From Planctomycetota bacterium (lineage in GTDB: Bacteria > Planctomycetota > Planctomycetia > Pirellulales > Pirellulaceae), in assembly GCA_963204915.1 (NCBI GenBank), contig CAUJHS010000081.1:124001-188000 (forward strand): DNA of 64,000 nt. Reading direction: 5' to 3'. Under the pieces are notes generated by a model. That model made no database searches. It saw nothing but the letters and a program-made list of their open reading frames with translations, and was not told where the DNA came from. Positions 56,197 to 64,000 of the stretch are shown here, piece by piece. The stretch's first letter is position 1; each line of letters opens with the position of its first letter. A program made the translations under genes and the position numbers.

Positions 56197-56387
56197 GAGT
56201 ATTTCAGGATTGCGCAAAGAGGATGTTCGCGGCGTCGCCTGGCCGCCTGCGGCTAGTATGCCAAATCTTTACGCTTCCGGCTATTGGCCACCTCGGCGGA
56301 ATCCACGTCCCGCAAGAGGGCGGCGGTTGTCCCGGAGAGAGCCTTAGCTCCCTCCGGCGAGCGTTCCGCGGCATTTCATCGCGTCAC

Positions 56388-57047
56388 TTACTTCCGCGGC
56401 GTGCGGCTGATGAGCGATTCCGTAAAATCCAAGAACGAATGAATTTTGCCGGGAAGCGATCCCGTGGAGGCGTCGCCCGGTCTCTCCTGCGGCGCGGGAA
56501 GGAAAGGCGCGTCAGCATTCTCCGGCAATGCAGGAGCTTCAAGGCTGGGCGCCTCGGACAAGGGTGGAGAGGCCACGTCCGGAGTTGTTATCTCCGCAGG
56601 CGGCAATAACTCGACCGACGGCGATTGCGCGGCTGTGTTGGCCCCCGATGGTACTGCGTTTTTGCTCATCGTTGCGGGCAGCGTGCGCTCCGGAAGAACC
56701 GGAAGCTCTGGCAACATAGAGGCCGCGCCGTACCGCGAGCGTGCGGTCGCCTCGTGGAACCAGCCGATGACCTCCGGTCCGTGCGAAACAGGACTCCCCG
56801 CGGCGATCCATTGCCTCCACAATTCATCGCCTGTAACCCAACGGTCGTCAAATGCGGCACGGTCTGTGTGGAATTGATCGTAAACGGTGCGCCGAAATTC
56901 TCGCGCCGCGCGCGCCACTTCGGTTTGAACACGCACCTCGACCGGGTCGCGGCTTTCCTCCGCCAAGGGAGACGTTTGCGACAGAGCCAGACTTACCGTT
57001 AACAGCGTGGTCAGCATGGGCGTACTCGACAGATGAAAACGTTGCAT
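56388..57047 (-). CDS. Secreted protein of unknown function
   Basis: A 219-residue protein with a signal-like N-terminus (MLTTLLTVSLALSQTSPLA, about residues 11-29). The region after it is helical with many charges (ESRDPVEVRVQTEVARAAREFRRTVYDQF), followed by WVTGDELWRQWIAAG and a long Pro/Ala/Glu low-complexity tail. No Cys in the mature part and no family recognised. Start ATG 57047; an in-frame ATG at 57107 adds residues without pattern. Likely periplasmic. Lies 191 bases upstream of the NagB fusion gene. Confidence 0.6.
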   Translation of the reverse strand: MQRFHLSSTPMLTTLLTVSLALSQTSPLAEESRDPVEVRVQTEVARAAREFRRTVYDQFHTDRAAFDDRWVTGDELWRQWIAAGSPVSHGPEVIGWFHEATARSRYGAASMLPELPVLPERTLPATMSKNAVPSGANTAAQSPSVELLPPAEITTPDVASPPLSEAPSLEAPALPENADAPFLPAPQERPGDASTGSLPGKIHSFLDFTESLISRTPRK

Positions 57048-57291
57048 GAAGCGCGACGCGCCTACGTCGCTCCATGCCAACAGTAGCTTGCGACAACCCC
57101 GTGTCAAAAAAAATGCGGCAGAACAAGAGGAACCGCGAAAACCCGGACAAACGCTGGAATCGGTTCCCGAGATTGTTATGATGACCGCAAGGTCTGCGCT
57201 ACGTCGCCTGATCCGTTAGCAACAGCGGCGATGCGCGTCTTCACGGAATGCACCGCCCAATAGCGTTTCCCTACTTCGGCGCGATGTCCTT

Positions 57292-58659
57292 ATGCGAACA
57301 ACTCCGATGTTCAAGACCGCACTCCTTACGATCGTTGTGCTTCTAGTCGGCGGGGTTACCGAAGCGGCCGAGGATTCCCTGACGTGGAAGCTCGGTCTGG
57401 CAAAAATAAAGATCACTCCAACCGAACGCATGCAATTGGCCGGTTACGCCAGTCGCGTGGAGCCTTTCGAGCATGTCGAACATGACTTATATGCTAAAGT
57501 CGCCGTCTTGGAGGATTCCAACGGTCATCGCGGAGTTCTGATTACCGCCGACTTAATCGCATTCTTCGGCGAGCTTTCGGACGACATCTGCCGTCGCATC
57601 GAGCAGCAGACCGGCTTGAAGCGCGAACAGGTGTTGCTCAACGCCTCGCATACACACTCCGGTCCGAAGGTTTCGATCGAACGCGGCGCGACCGCAGATC
57701 AGAATGAAACGGTTCGCCGTTACACAACGCGCCTGGCGGAAGACATCGCCAACGGCGTCGCGCAGGCAATCGAAGACTTACAACCGGTCCGTTTGGAATT
57801 TACGCGCGGAGTTGTGCAGTTCGTCATGAACCGGCGAGAATTCACGGCAAAAGGGGTCATACTCGGCGTCCAACCCTCGGGGTTAGCCGATCGATCAGTT
57901 CCTGTCTTGACGGCGCGCGATGGCGCGGGAAATCCGCGGCTGATCGTCTTTGGCGCCGCATGCCACAACACCACGCTGACAGGCGACAACCTCGCCGTGA
58001 GCGGCGACTACGCAGGTGTGGCGCAACAACACATCGAAAAAAGCTTGCCGGGCGCTCAAGCCATGTTCATACTTGGTTGCGGCGGCGATGCGAATCCGTA
58101 TCCGCGCGGCACACTCGAATTAGTTCACCGACACGGGCAAGAGTTGGGCGACGAGGTCCTCCGCCTCGTCGCGGGCAACGGGAAATCGCTTTCGGGCCCG
58201 TTGCGCACGGTCTACGGCACGGTCGATCTGCCGCTACGCAAAGTGAGCACACGGGACGAAGCCGAGAAGTTAGCGAAAAGCCAAGTCAGTTATGAACGAT
58301 ACGTTGGCGAAGCGCTGCTTGCTCGGCTGGATCAGGGCGAACCGCTGGCGTCGCATTACACGGCGCCGCTGGCCGTATGGCAGTGGGGCGATCAGTTAAC
58401 GCTCGCCGCGATTAGCGGCGAAACCGTGGTCGATTACGTTCCACTTGTCGAAAAGACGTTGGGGCCCCTGAACTTGTGGGTCGCGGGGTACTCGAACGAT
58501 GTATTTGGTTACCTTCCTTCGGCTCGCGTGCTGGCCGAAGGGGGCTATGAGACGCGTGGCCTGATTCGCGGCGGCGTGGGACAATTTGATCCCGCCGCAC
58601 AGGATGCGATTGTGAAAAAAATTGGCGAGTTGGCGAAGCAGGCCGGCCGAGCCGATTGA
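57292..58659 (+). CDS. Secreted neutral/alkaline ceramidase-like protein
   Basis: A 455-residue exported protein. The signal peptide is about residues 1-25 (MFKTALLTIVVLLVGGVTEA). The body has the neutral ceramidase N-terminal domain hallmarks: LGLAKIKITPTERMQLAGYASR, VLITADLIAFF, VLLNASHTHSGPK with the zinc-ligand His residues, and VFGAACHNTTLTGDNLAVSGDY. A GCGGDANPYPRG segment is also typical. It probably hydrolyses an amide bond in a lipid or related substrate in the periplasm. Planctomycetes often hold many paralogues of this family, so the substrate is open. Start at ATG 57292; ATG 57307 is an alternative. Confidence 0.82.
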   Translation: MRTTPMFKTALLTIVVLLVGGVTEAAEDSLTWKLGLAKIKITPTERMQLAGYASRVEPFEHVEHDLYAKVAVLEDSNGHRGVLITADLIAFFGELSDDICRRIEQQTGLKREQVLLNASHTHSGPKVSIERGATADQNETVRRYTTRLAEDIANGVAQAIEDLQPVRLEFTRGVVQFVMNRREFTAKGVILGVQPSGLADRSVPVLTARDGAGNPRLIVFGAACHNTTLTGDNLAVSGDYAGVAQQHIEKSLPGAQAMFILGCGGDANPYPRGTLELVHRHGQELGDEVLRLVAGNGKSLSGPLRTVYGTVDLPLRKVSTRDEAEKLAKSQVSYERYVGEALLARLDQGEPLASHYTAPLAVWQWGDQLTLAAISGETVVDYVPLVEKTLGPLNLWVAGYSNDVFGYLPSARVLAEGGYETRGLIRGGVGQFDPAAQDAIVKKIGELAKQAGRAD

Positions 58660-58742
58660 ACCGCGGCAATCTGGAATCGCGGCGCGCAACTTGCAACGCA
58701 GTGGACGGCGTTCAACCCGTAATATGAAGCGAGGGCTTGTGG

Positions 58743-59657
58743 ATGAGTTCTGATCCATGTCCGATTGTTGTCGGACTAGGCGAGGTGTTGTGGGACTGCT
58801 TTCCTGAAGGACGGCGTCCCGGCGGCGCTCCGGCCAACGTGGCGTTTCACGCAAATCAACTGGGGCTGCGAGGCGTGGTCTATTCGCGCGTGGGTCGCGA
58901 TGAGCTAGGCGATGCGATGCTTACGTTTCTGGCGGAGCATGGCCTGCAAACGGACTACGTATTTCGCGACGCGCATCATGCGACAGGGCAAGCAGGCATT
59001 GTGTACGACGCGCAAGGCGAACCATCGTTTGAATTCGGGCCGGATGTCGCCTGGGATCACCTGGAGTTTCACACTGCCGCCGAGACGTTAATGGCCTCTG
59101 CGGCAGCGGTTTGTTTCGGAACGTTAGCCCAGCGCCATGAAGATTCGCGCGAAGCGATCCATCGTTGTCTTGAGGCGGTCGATCCCGCAAGATGGATCGT
59201 TTACGATGTGAACCTTCGCAAGCCGCATTATGAACGAAGCTGGATCGAACGCTCCTTCGCTACGGCGCGGCTCGTCAAAGTGAATGAAGACGAAGTGCGG
59301 GTTATTGCCGCATTATTCGATTGGCCGGAGAGCGACGCCGCTTCCGCGGCTGCGCGGATTCGCGAGCTTTACGGAGTGGAGCTCGTGTGCGTTACGCGCG
59401 GGGCTCGGGGAAGCACGCTTTACGGGTCGGAAGGTGAAACCTCGCATCCGGGCGTTCAAGTGACGGCGACCGATCCCGTCGGAGCGGGTGACGCTTTCAC
59501 GGCGGCCCTGATTTTCGCTCGACTGCAAGGATGGAGCTTGCCTCAAACGGCCGAGTTCGCCAATCGGTACGCCGCGCTGGTCGCCGCGCGCCCGGGCGCG
59601 ATGCCCGACGTGCGCGATCAGATGACCTTTCCACAAGCGCAAAGCTTCAAGGTTTGA
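58743..59657 (+). CDS. PfkB-family carbohydrate kinase (fructokinase-like)
   Basis: A 304-residue sugar kinase. Signatures: GLGEVLWDCFPEGRRPGGAPANVAFHANQLG (ribokinase-type N-terminus), WIVYDVNLRKPHY, KVNEDEV, VCVTRGARGSTLY, and the PfkB C-terminal ATP/anion-hole motif DPVGAGDAFTAAL with catalytic Asp. It resembles bacterial fructokinases. ATP-dependent phosphorylation of a hexose in the cytoplasm. GAGGG lies 7 bases before ATG 58743; the TTG at 58737 is less likely. It follows the ceramidase-like gene by 83 bases. Nearby apgM and pgi suggest a shared glycolytic theme. Confidence 0.9.
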   Translation: MSSDPCPIVVGLGEVLWDCFPEGRRPGGAPANVAFHANQLGLRGVVYSRVGRDELGDAMLTFLAEHGLQTDYVFRDAHHATGQAGIVYDAQGEPSFEFGPDVAWDHLEFHTAAETLMASAAAVCFGTLAQRHEDSREAIHRCLEAVDPARWIVYDVNLRKPHYERSWIERSFATARLVKVNEDEVRVIAALFDWPESDAASAAARIRELYGVELVCVTRGARGSTLYGSEGETSHPGVQVTATDPVGAGDAFTAALIFARLQGWSLPQTAEFANRYAALVAARPGAMPDVRDQMTFPQAQSFKV

Positions 59658-59774
59658 ACGATCCAGGAAGATCGCGAATCAATTAAAAGCGATCTGAAAT
59701 CGTACTTTCTTCGTACTTTCAGTATTTTCGTATATGCGTAAACGCGTTGCTTTTCGCAATAGCCAATCAAGCGT
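59658..59774. repeat. AT-rich convergent gap with a 10-base direct repeat
   Basis: TCGTACTTTC occurs twice, at 59700-59709 and 59711-59720, followed by TTTTCG-rich sequence. It separates the convergent PfkB and apgM genes. It may serve as termination region; no strong hairpin was seen. Confidence 0.35.
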
Positions 59775-60980
59775 TTAAGCGCCGTATTTTCCCAAACGCC
59801 GGGCGTTCGCCAGGGCCAAGGTCATGAGATACTTGGCCTCGAATTGTCCTAGTCCGCCGCGGACGGAGTCGCTTTCGCTGTAATGCTGGCAGGCGTCGGG
59901 ACGGCAACAATCGGACACGAGCAGCGTTGGCACCGGATGCCAACTATGGCTCCGCAAGAACGACGGCGTGCTATGGTCGCCGGTCACGATCAACACCGTC
60001 GGTTTGAGCTTGACGACGCGCGGAATCGCGGCGTCGAACTCTTCAATCTTCTTGACCTTCGCGTCGAAGTTGCCGTCTTCGCCGGTGCTATCAGTGTATT
60101 TGAAGTGCAGGAAGAAGAAGTCGTAATCGTTCCAGTGTTGTTCGAGCAACGATACTTCATCGTCAAGTGTTGTTGGTTTTCCGAGAATGTTCATGCCGAC
60201 AAGCCGTGCTAATCCCTTGTACATGGGATAAACGGCAATGGCCGCGGCGCGCAAGCCATACACTTCCTCGTAGGTAGGCAAGGCGGGTTTCGCCGCAAAA
60301 CCACGTAACGTCAAACCGTTGGCTTTGGTTTGATCGGCAAGCAGCCGACCTGCTTGTTCAATGAACTGTGCCGCAACTTGCGCGGTTCGCTGACTCGCCG
60401 CGTCACGCCCGTGCGGCGCGAGAGGCGGCACGCCGGTTCGTTGGGGATCGGTGTCGTCAACCTGGTCGCCCAGTCCTTCGCCCCGGAACACCACGACAAA
60501 CCGATGTTCTTTCACCGGTTCGACAAAGACTTGAACTCCGGGAATTTTGACATCGCGTAGCTTGACTGCCAGCGGCGCGCTTTCCTCCGTGGCGATGCGA
60601 CCCGCCCGGCGGTCCGAGATGTTGCCGTTCTTATCGAGCGTGCAATAGTTGCCGCGCACCGCCACGTCGTTCTTTTGCAATTCAAAGCCGATGCCGGTCG
60701 CTTCCAGCGCGCCGCGGCCAATCACATATTTGAGCGGATCGTAACCGAACAAACCCAAGTGACCCGGCCCGCTGCCGGGGCTGATGCCAGGCAGTACGGG
60801 AATGCTCCCGCCTTGCACCCCTTGAACGGCCAATGCATCAAGATTTGGCGTGCGAGCCGTTTCGAGTTCGGTTTTGCCGCCGGGCTGCATGGGCAAACCT
60901 CCTAGCCCATCGGCCACGAGCATGACAGTTTTCGAGTCGTTCTTTTCATGCAGCGAGCGGGTCAGGTCGTGAATGTCCAT
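59775..60980 (-). CDS. apgM: 2,3-Bisphosphoglycerate-independent phosphoglycerate mutase (archaeal-type ApgM)
   Basis: Interconverts 3- and 2-phosphoglycerate. The 401-residue protein belongs to the alkaline phosphatase superfamily archaeal-type mutases: VMLVADGLGGLPMQPGGKTELETARTPNLDALA at the N-terminus, GHLGLFGYDPLKYVIGRGALEA, RGNYCTLD, HRFVVVFRGEGLGD, and the metal-binding VTGDHSTPSFLRSHSWHPVP near the C-terminus. Start ATG 60980 has AGGAA 7 bases upstream; the upstream frame to 61106 is not similar. Divergent from pgi, with 213 bases between the starts. Confidence 0.92.
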   Translation of the reverse strand: MDIHDLTRSLHEKNDSKTVMLVADGLGGLPMQPGGKTELETARTPNLDALAVQGVQGGSIPVLPGISPGSGPGHLGLFGYDPLKYVIGRGALEATGIGFELQKNDVAVRGNYCTLDKNGNISDRRAGRIATEESAPLAVKLRDVKIPGVQVFVEPVKEHRFVVVFRGEGLGDQVDDTDPQRTGVPPLAPHGRDAASQRTAQVAAQFIEQAGRLLADQTKANGLTLRGFAAKPALPTYEEVYGLRAAAIAVYPMYKGLARLVGMNILGKPTTLDDEVSLLEQHWNDYDFFFLHFKYTDSTGEDGNFDAKVKKIEEFDAAIPRVVKLKPTVLIVTGDHSTPSFLRSHSWHPVPTLLVSDCCRPDACQHYSESDSVRGGLGQFEAKYLMTLALANARRLGKYGA

Positions 60981-61193
60981 CGTCGAGTTCCTAAAGCGGT
61001 GGAAGCGAGGCGCCAGAAGCTGGCTTCTTCTTGGTATCAAAAAAGCCATTACGCACAAGGGGCGCCTCGCTCCGTGACAAGCCGTCGCTCCAGCGGCGCC
61101 TTTCAAAGGGAGGGCCTGTGGGCTATCTTCAACAGCGCCCCCACGGTTGATCGTCCGCTTCGAATCCTTGGTTTACGAGAGGGATACCGGCCC

Positions 61194-62615
61194 ATGTCCC
61201 ACGCCACGATCGCTCCGCTGCGTTATGACTATTCGGGAACGTTGCTCGATAAGCATGGAATTTCTGCGTCCGACTTGCACAAACTCGTTCCTGATTTGGA
61301 AAAGGCGCGGCAAGAAGTGGAGGTCGACCTCCAGCAGTACAAGTCGCAAAAAATTCCCGCCGACAAACAGCCCTTGGATGCGGCTTTTTACGATCTTCCC
61401 GAACGGCTCTTGAGCGAGTACCGCAGCCAAGGCGACGCCAGCGAACTGGGGCGAATTCTTGCCGCGGCGCAGCGCATCCAGGAACTCGTCGATAGCGTCG
61501 TGGTGCTGGGCATTGGCGGCTCCTACATGGGCGCCCGAGCGTTGATGGAAGCGTGCTGCCACCCGTACCACAACGAACTGCCGCGAGAAGAACGGAATAA
61601 CATCCCGCGCATGTATTTCGAAGGCAACAACGTTGATAATGACTCATCGCAAGCGTTGTTGCATATGCTGCGACTGCCCGGAAAATCATCGACGGTGAAT
61701 CAAAGCTGGGCGATCGTGGTAATTAGCAAGAGTGGCGGAACATTGGAAACCGCCGTAGCGTTTCGGCAGTATCTTCGCGAACTTGTCGCCGACTGCGGAG
61801 GAGATCGGCGACGTGTCGCGGAGCTGGTGGTCCCCGTGACAGGTGCGAGCGGCCGTCTGCACGATCTGGCTCAGGCTCTTGGCTGTCCGGAAGAGTTCCG
61901 CGTGCCCGACGGTGTGGGAGGGCGGTTCTCGATTCTCTCGCCCGTGGGACTTTTGCCGGCCGCGGTGCTTGGCATCGACGTGGTGCGGTTACTGGAAGGC
62001 GCCGCTGCGATGAACGAACAATTTCGCACCGCGCCGCCTGGTAAAAACCCGGTGTTGGACTACGTCGGGGTGTGCCATTTGATGGAAAAGCAGCGCGGCG
62101 CGAATATTCGAATCCTCTCGGTTTGGGCCAAGTCGCTGGAATCAAGCGGTTTATGGTACGACCAGCTTTTGGCCGAGAGCCTTGGTAAACAAGAACAAGG
62201 CGCGATGCCGCTGACCGTGGTCAACACGCGCGACTTGCATTCACGCGCCCAACAACACCAGGAAGGCCGCCGCGATAAGCTCGTTACCAACGTGATTGTA
62301 GAAAACTGGAAGCGTGAACCACTGTCCGTGGGCCATAGCGATTTGGACCAGGACAAACTGAACGAACTGGCCGATAAGACGTTGCCCGATTTGATGACCG
62401 CGGCAATTCAAGGCACGAATCAGGCCTACCGCGGCGATAACCGCCCCACCGCGGATTTATACTTGCCGCATGTCGATGAAGCGTCGCTCGGGCAATTCTT
62501 CCAAATGATGATGCTGGCCACGGTGGTCGAGGGCCGGTTGATGGGAATTAATCCCTACGGGCAGCCCGGTGTGGAAATGTACAAACAGCACATGAACGCA
62601 AACTTGCGAAAGTAA
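61194..62615 (+). CDS. pgi: Glucose-6-phosphate isomerase
   Basis: Interconverts glucose-6-phosphate and fructose-6-phosphate. The 473-residue protein has two SIS-type halves: VVLGIGGSYMGARALMEAC, YFEGNNVDNDSSQALL, VVISKSGGTLETAVAFRQYL, FSILSPVGLLPAAVLGIDV, and a late segment with conserved Lys/His (GQPGVEMYKQHM, containing the active-site-type YKQ). Length lies near the short bacterial form. ATG 61194 is chosen because GAGAGGG lies upstream and it gives a family N-terminus; the open frame back to 60948 overlaps the divergent apgM gene. Cytoplasmic. Confidence 0.93.
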   Translation: MSHATIAPLRYDYSGTLLDKHGISASDLHKLVPDLEKARQEVEVDLQQYKSQKIPADKQPLDAAFYDLPERLLSEYRSQGDASELGRILAAAQRIQELVDSVVVLGIGGSYMGARALMEACCHPYHNELPREERNNIPRMYFEGNNVDNDSSQALLHMLRLPGKSSTVNQSWAIVVISKSGGTLETAVAFRQYLRELVADCGGDRRRVAELVVPVTGASGRLHDLAQALGCPEEFRVPDGVGGRFSILSPVGLLPAAVLGIDVVRLLEGAAAMNEQFRTAPPGKNPVLDYVGVCHLMEKQRGANIRILSVWAKSLESSGLWYDQLLAESLGKQEQGAMPLTVVNTRDLHSRAQQHQEGRRDKLVTNVIVENWKREPLSVGHSDLDQDKLNELADKTLPDLMTAAIQGTNQAYRGDNRPTADLYLPHVDEASLGQFFQMMMLATVVEGRLMGINPYGQPGVEMYKQHMNANLRK

Positions 62616-62650
62616 CCTTGAACACATGTTCTCTCGGTGTGAGTAACGCC

Positions 62651-63334
62651 ATGACTACGAAGCTTACCTGGCTAGGTCACGGAAGCTGGTCGATCGAGAC
62701 GACCGGACAAAAGATTCTGCTGGACCCGTTTTTTTCCGACTCGCCAACTTCGCCAATCAAGGTCGATCAAGCGATGGCGGACTTTATCCTCGTATCGCAC
62801 GGCCATTTCGACTACGTGGCCGACGCCGCCGTGATCGCCAAACGCACGGGCGCCACGGTTGTCGCCATCTACGAGATTTGCGATTGGCTGTCTCGCGTGC
62901 ACGGGGTCGAAAAAACGGAGCCCATGAATCTTGGGGGATCCATCCAACTGCCATTTGGTCGGGTAAAGATGACGCCTGCTCTGCATAGCTCGACGCTTCC
63001 CGACGGCGCTTCCGGCGGAAACCCCGGCGGTTTCTTATTGACGCTTTCGACGGCCCGGATTTACTTTGCGTGCGACACGGCGCTCTTTTCGGACATGAAA
63101 CTCCATGCGGCCGGCGTCGACCTGGCCGTTTTGCCGATTGGCGACCGCTACACGATGGGACCGGATGATGCGCTGGAGGCCGTCAAGCTGATCCAGCCGA
63201 AGCGCGTGATTCCGTCGCACTACAACACCTGGCCGCCGATTGAGCAGAATGCTCAGGCCTGGGCCGACCGGGTTCGCCGTGCGACTTCGGCGGAGCCGAT
63301 CGTGCTTCAACCGGGCGAAAGCGCGACCCTGTAA
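62651..63334 (+). CDS. Metallo-beta-lactamase-fold hydrolase (UPF0173)
   Basis: A 227-residue metal-dependent hydrolase of the UPF0173 group. The metal-binding motif is VSHGHFDYVAD (a variant of HxHxDH, Tyr instead of final His), with further ligands in PALHSS, FACDTALFSDM and VIPSHYNTWP. Typical of widespread uncharacterised enzymes. Cytoplasmic. ATG 62651 is preferred over the TTG at 62618. It follows pgi by 35 bases and may be co-transcribed. Confidence 0.85.
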   Translation: MTTKLTWLGHGSWSIETTGQKILLDPFFSDSPTSPIKVDQAMADFILVSHGHFDYVADAAVIAKRTGATVVAIYEICDWLSRVHGVEKTEPMNLGGSIQLPFGRVKMTPALHSSTLPDGASGGNPGGFLLTLSTARIYFACDTALFSDMKLHAAGVDLAVLPIGDRYTMGPDDALEAVKLIQPKRVIPSHYNTWPPIEQNAQAWADRVRRATSAEPIVLQPGESATL

Positions 63335-63441
63335 TTGGGGCCGGAACTTATTTGCGGTGACAACCCTTGAAGGCGTCACCAATTGGCGTACGAGAGTTTC
63401 GCCTTAAACTCAATGGCGATAATGCTTTGCGCCGCGAAACT

Positions 63442-63463
63442 TCAAGGCGAAGCTTGATTTTTT
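63442..63463 (+). terminator. Possible weak terminator after the UPF0173 gene
   Basis: TCAAG-GCGAAG-CTTGA (63442-63457) is a 5-bp stem followed by six Ts. It lies 108 bases downstream of the stop. The stem is short, so confidence is low. Confidence 0.35.
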
Positions 63464-63481
63464 AGTGTACGTATGTATAAT
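63454..63481 (+). promoter_or_regulatory. Near-consensus promoter pointing into the antisense of the Rieske ferredoxin gene
   Basis: TTGATT (63454-63459) and a perfect TATAAT (63476-63481) are separated by 16 bases on the plus strand. Transcription would run antisense through the gene at 63493-63810. No plus-strand gene is visible downstream in the window. Confidence 0.4.
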
Positions 63482-63492
63482 AAATTGCGGTG

Positions 63493-63810
63493 TTAGTCTT
63501 TCGGAGGCACGCGTACTTGGACTTCGTCGCCCACCACGCGGACTTCAAAACTATCGATTTTGATTCGCGGGTTATCGCACCACGTCCCATCGCAAACGTT
63601 AAAGCGCCAGGCATGCCAAGGGCACGTTACGACGTCGCCCTCTAACCATCCGCCAGCGAGCGAGGCCCCCATGTGGGGGCAGAAATCGTCGATGGCGGTG
63701 TACACGCCGCCGCGGTTAAACACCGCTACCATGCGTCCGTTCACGGCAAACGCCTGACCTTCATTTTCTGGAATATCGCCCACGCGGGCGACCGTGACAA
63801 AGTCCGACAT
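63493..63810 (-). CDS. Rieske-type 2Fe-2S ferredoxin
   Basis: A 105-residue small Rieske protein. The cluster motifs are CPHMGA (C-x-H) and CPWHAWRF (C-x2-H), spaced as in biphenyl-dioxygenase ferredoxins and the small subunit of NADH-dependent nitrite reductase. There is no disulfide Cys pair, unlike the membrane bc-complex Rieske. No signal or membrane segment, so it is a soluble electron carrier. Its partner enzyme is not beside it in this window. Start ATG 63810 (MSDFVTVARVGDIPENEG). Confidence 0.9.
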   Translation of the reverse strand: MSDFVTVARVGDIPENEGQAFAVNGRMVAVFNRGGVYTAIDDFCPHMGASLAGGWLEGDVVTCPWHAWRFNVCDGTWCDNPRIKIDSFEVRVVGDEVQVRVPPKD

Positions 63811-64000
63811 AACCTACCATCCGGCGAAAGTTTTTCAGCTACCGTCGCCCATTCTAAGGCGATGTGGGAACGTACAACAGGCGGGCAGGGGAGGGGCCGC
63901 GCGCCCGACGTCAAACGCGTGCAAACTCTCGCCACGTTCCCCTGTTATGCCGACACGCGGCGTGGCATACTGAGAAACGTTCGCGGCCTTGCTTCCGCTG
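63811..64000. other. Upstream region of the Rieske ferredoxin gene, to window end
   Basis: About 190 bases with no recognised gene. A minus-strand frame at 63741-63935 overlaps the Rieske gene and has no motif. The ferredoxin gene promoter should lie here. Confidence 0.35.

Noticed and set aside
60948..61193. N-terminal extension of pgi
   Set aside because: It overlaps the divergent apgM start and adds no similarity; ATG 61194 has a ribosome-binding site.

Overview
The window comes from a bacterial chromosome that looks like a planctomycete, probably Pirellulales. The evidence is gene content: a DUF1549/DUF1553-type cytochrome protein paired with a Tat-exported DUF1501 protein, a TIGR03009-type protein, an SHD1-domain protein, a TPR protein carrying two RNA-polymerase alpha C-terminal domains, several Gfo/Idh/MocA and AP-endonuclease-like sugar proteins, and a neutral-ceramidase-like protein. 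Coding density is high and both strands are used in short operons. No IS element, phage gene, CRISPR array or rRNA was seen. One tRNA gene (Thr, anticodon CGU) is present.

Layout. 1-7.6 kb: 5' part of leuS (minus), map, a CsrA-response-regulator fusion preceded by a GGA-rich leader, then (minus) rnhA and a membrane histidine kinase with a c-type heme motif, the TPR/alpha-CTD protein and tRNA-Thr. 7.9-11 kb: three-gene proton-translocating transhydrogenase operon (pntAA, pntAB, pntB). 11-13.6 kb: secreted beta-propeller diheme cytochrome and a frameshifted bactofilin-like membrane gene. 13.7-18.8 kb: sugar cluster (DUF4432 epimerase-like, cupin isomerase-like, TIM-barrel epimerase, Gfo/Idh/MocA dehydrogenase). 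18.9-26.4 kb: nucleoside phosphorylase, secreted hypothetical, PSP1-sulfite/nitrite reductase fusion, lipoprotein-like protein, BON-domain protein, small membrane protein. 26.7-30.3 kb: methyltransferase, D-threonine-aldolase-like PLP enzyme, benzoylformate-decarboxylase-like ThDP enzyme. 30.4-33.1 kb: Rieske protein and cytochrome b fused to two cytochrome c sites (bc complex). 33.2-40.9 kb: nrnA-like, ribF, SHD1 protein, guaB, Ski2-like helicase. 40.9-48.6 kb: DUF1501/DUF1549 pair, DUF4013-like membrane protein, TIGR03009 protein, HAD phosphatase, 2-hydroxyacid dehydrogenase. 48.7-57 kb: MoaD-like protein, TIM-barrel epimerase, glyS, hybrid histidine kinase, NagB-PIG-L fusion, secreted protein. 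57.3-63.8 kb: ceramidase-like protein, PfkB kinase, apgM, pgi, UPF0173 hydrolase, Rieske ferredoxin.

The most interesting locus is 2.55-6.06 kb. An RNA-binding CsrA domain with conserved RNA-contact residues is fused to a complete phosphoacceptor domain. A heme-motif sensor kinase that has no receiver of its own lies about 0.5 kb away in convergent orientation. The leader upstream of the fusion carries seven ANGGA motifs, two of them over its own ribosome-binding site. This suggests, without proving, a redox-responsive two-component system whose output is translational control. Other unusual architectures are the PSP1-sulfite reductase fusion, the TPR-double-alpha-CTD protein, cytochrome b with a diheme tail, and NagB-PIG-L upstream of a hybrid kinase. 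All identifications rest on reading motifs by eye; no database search was run.
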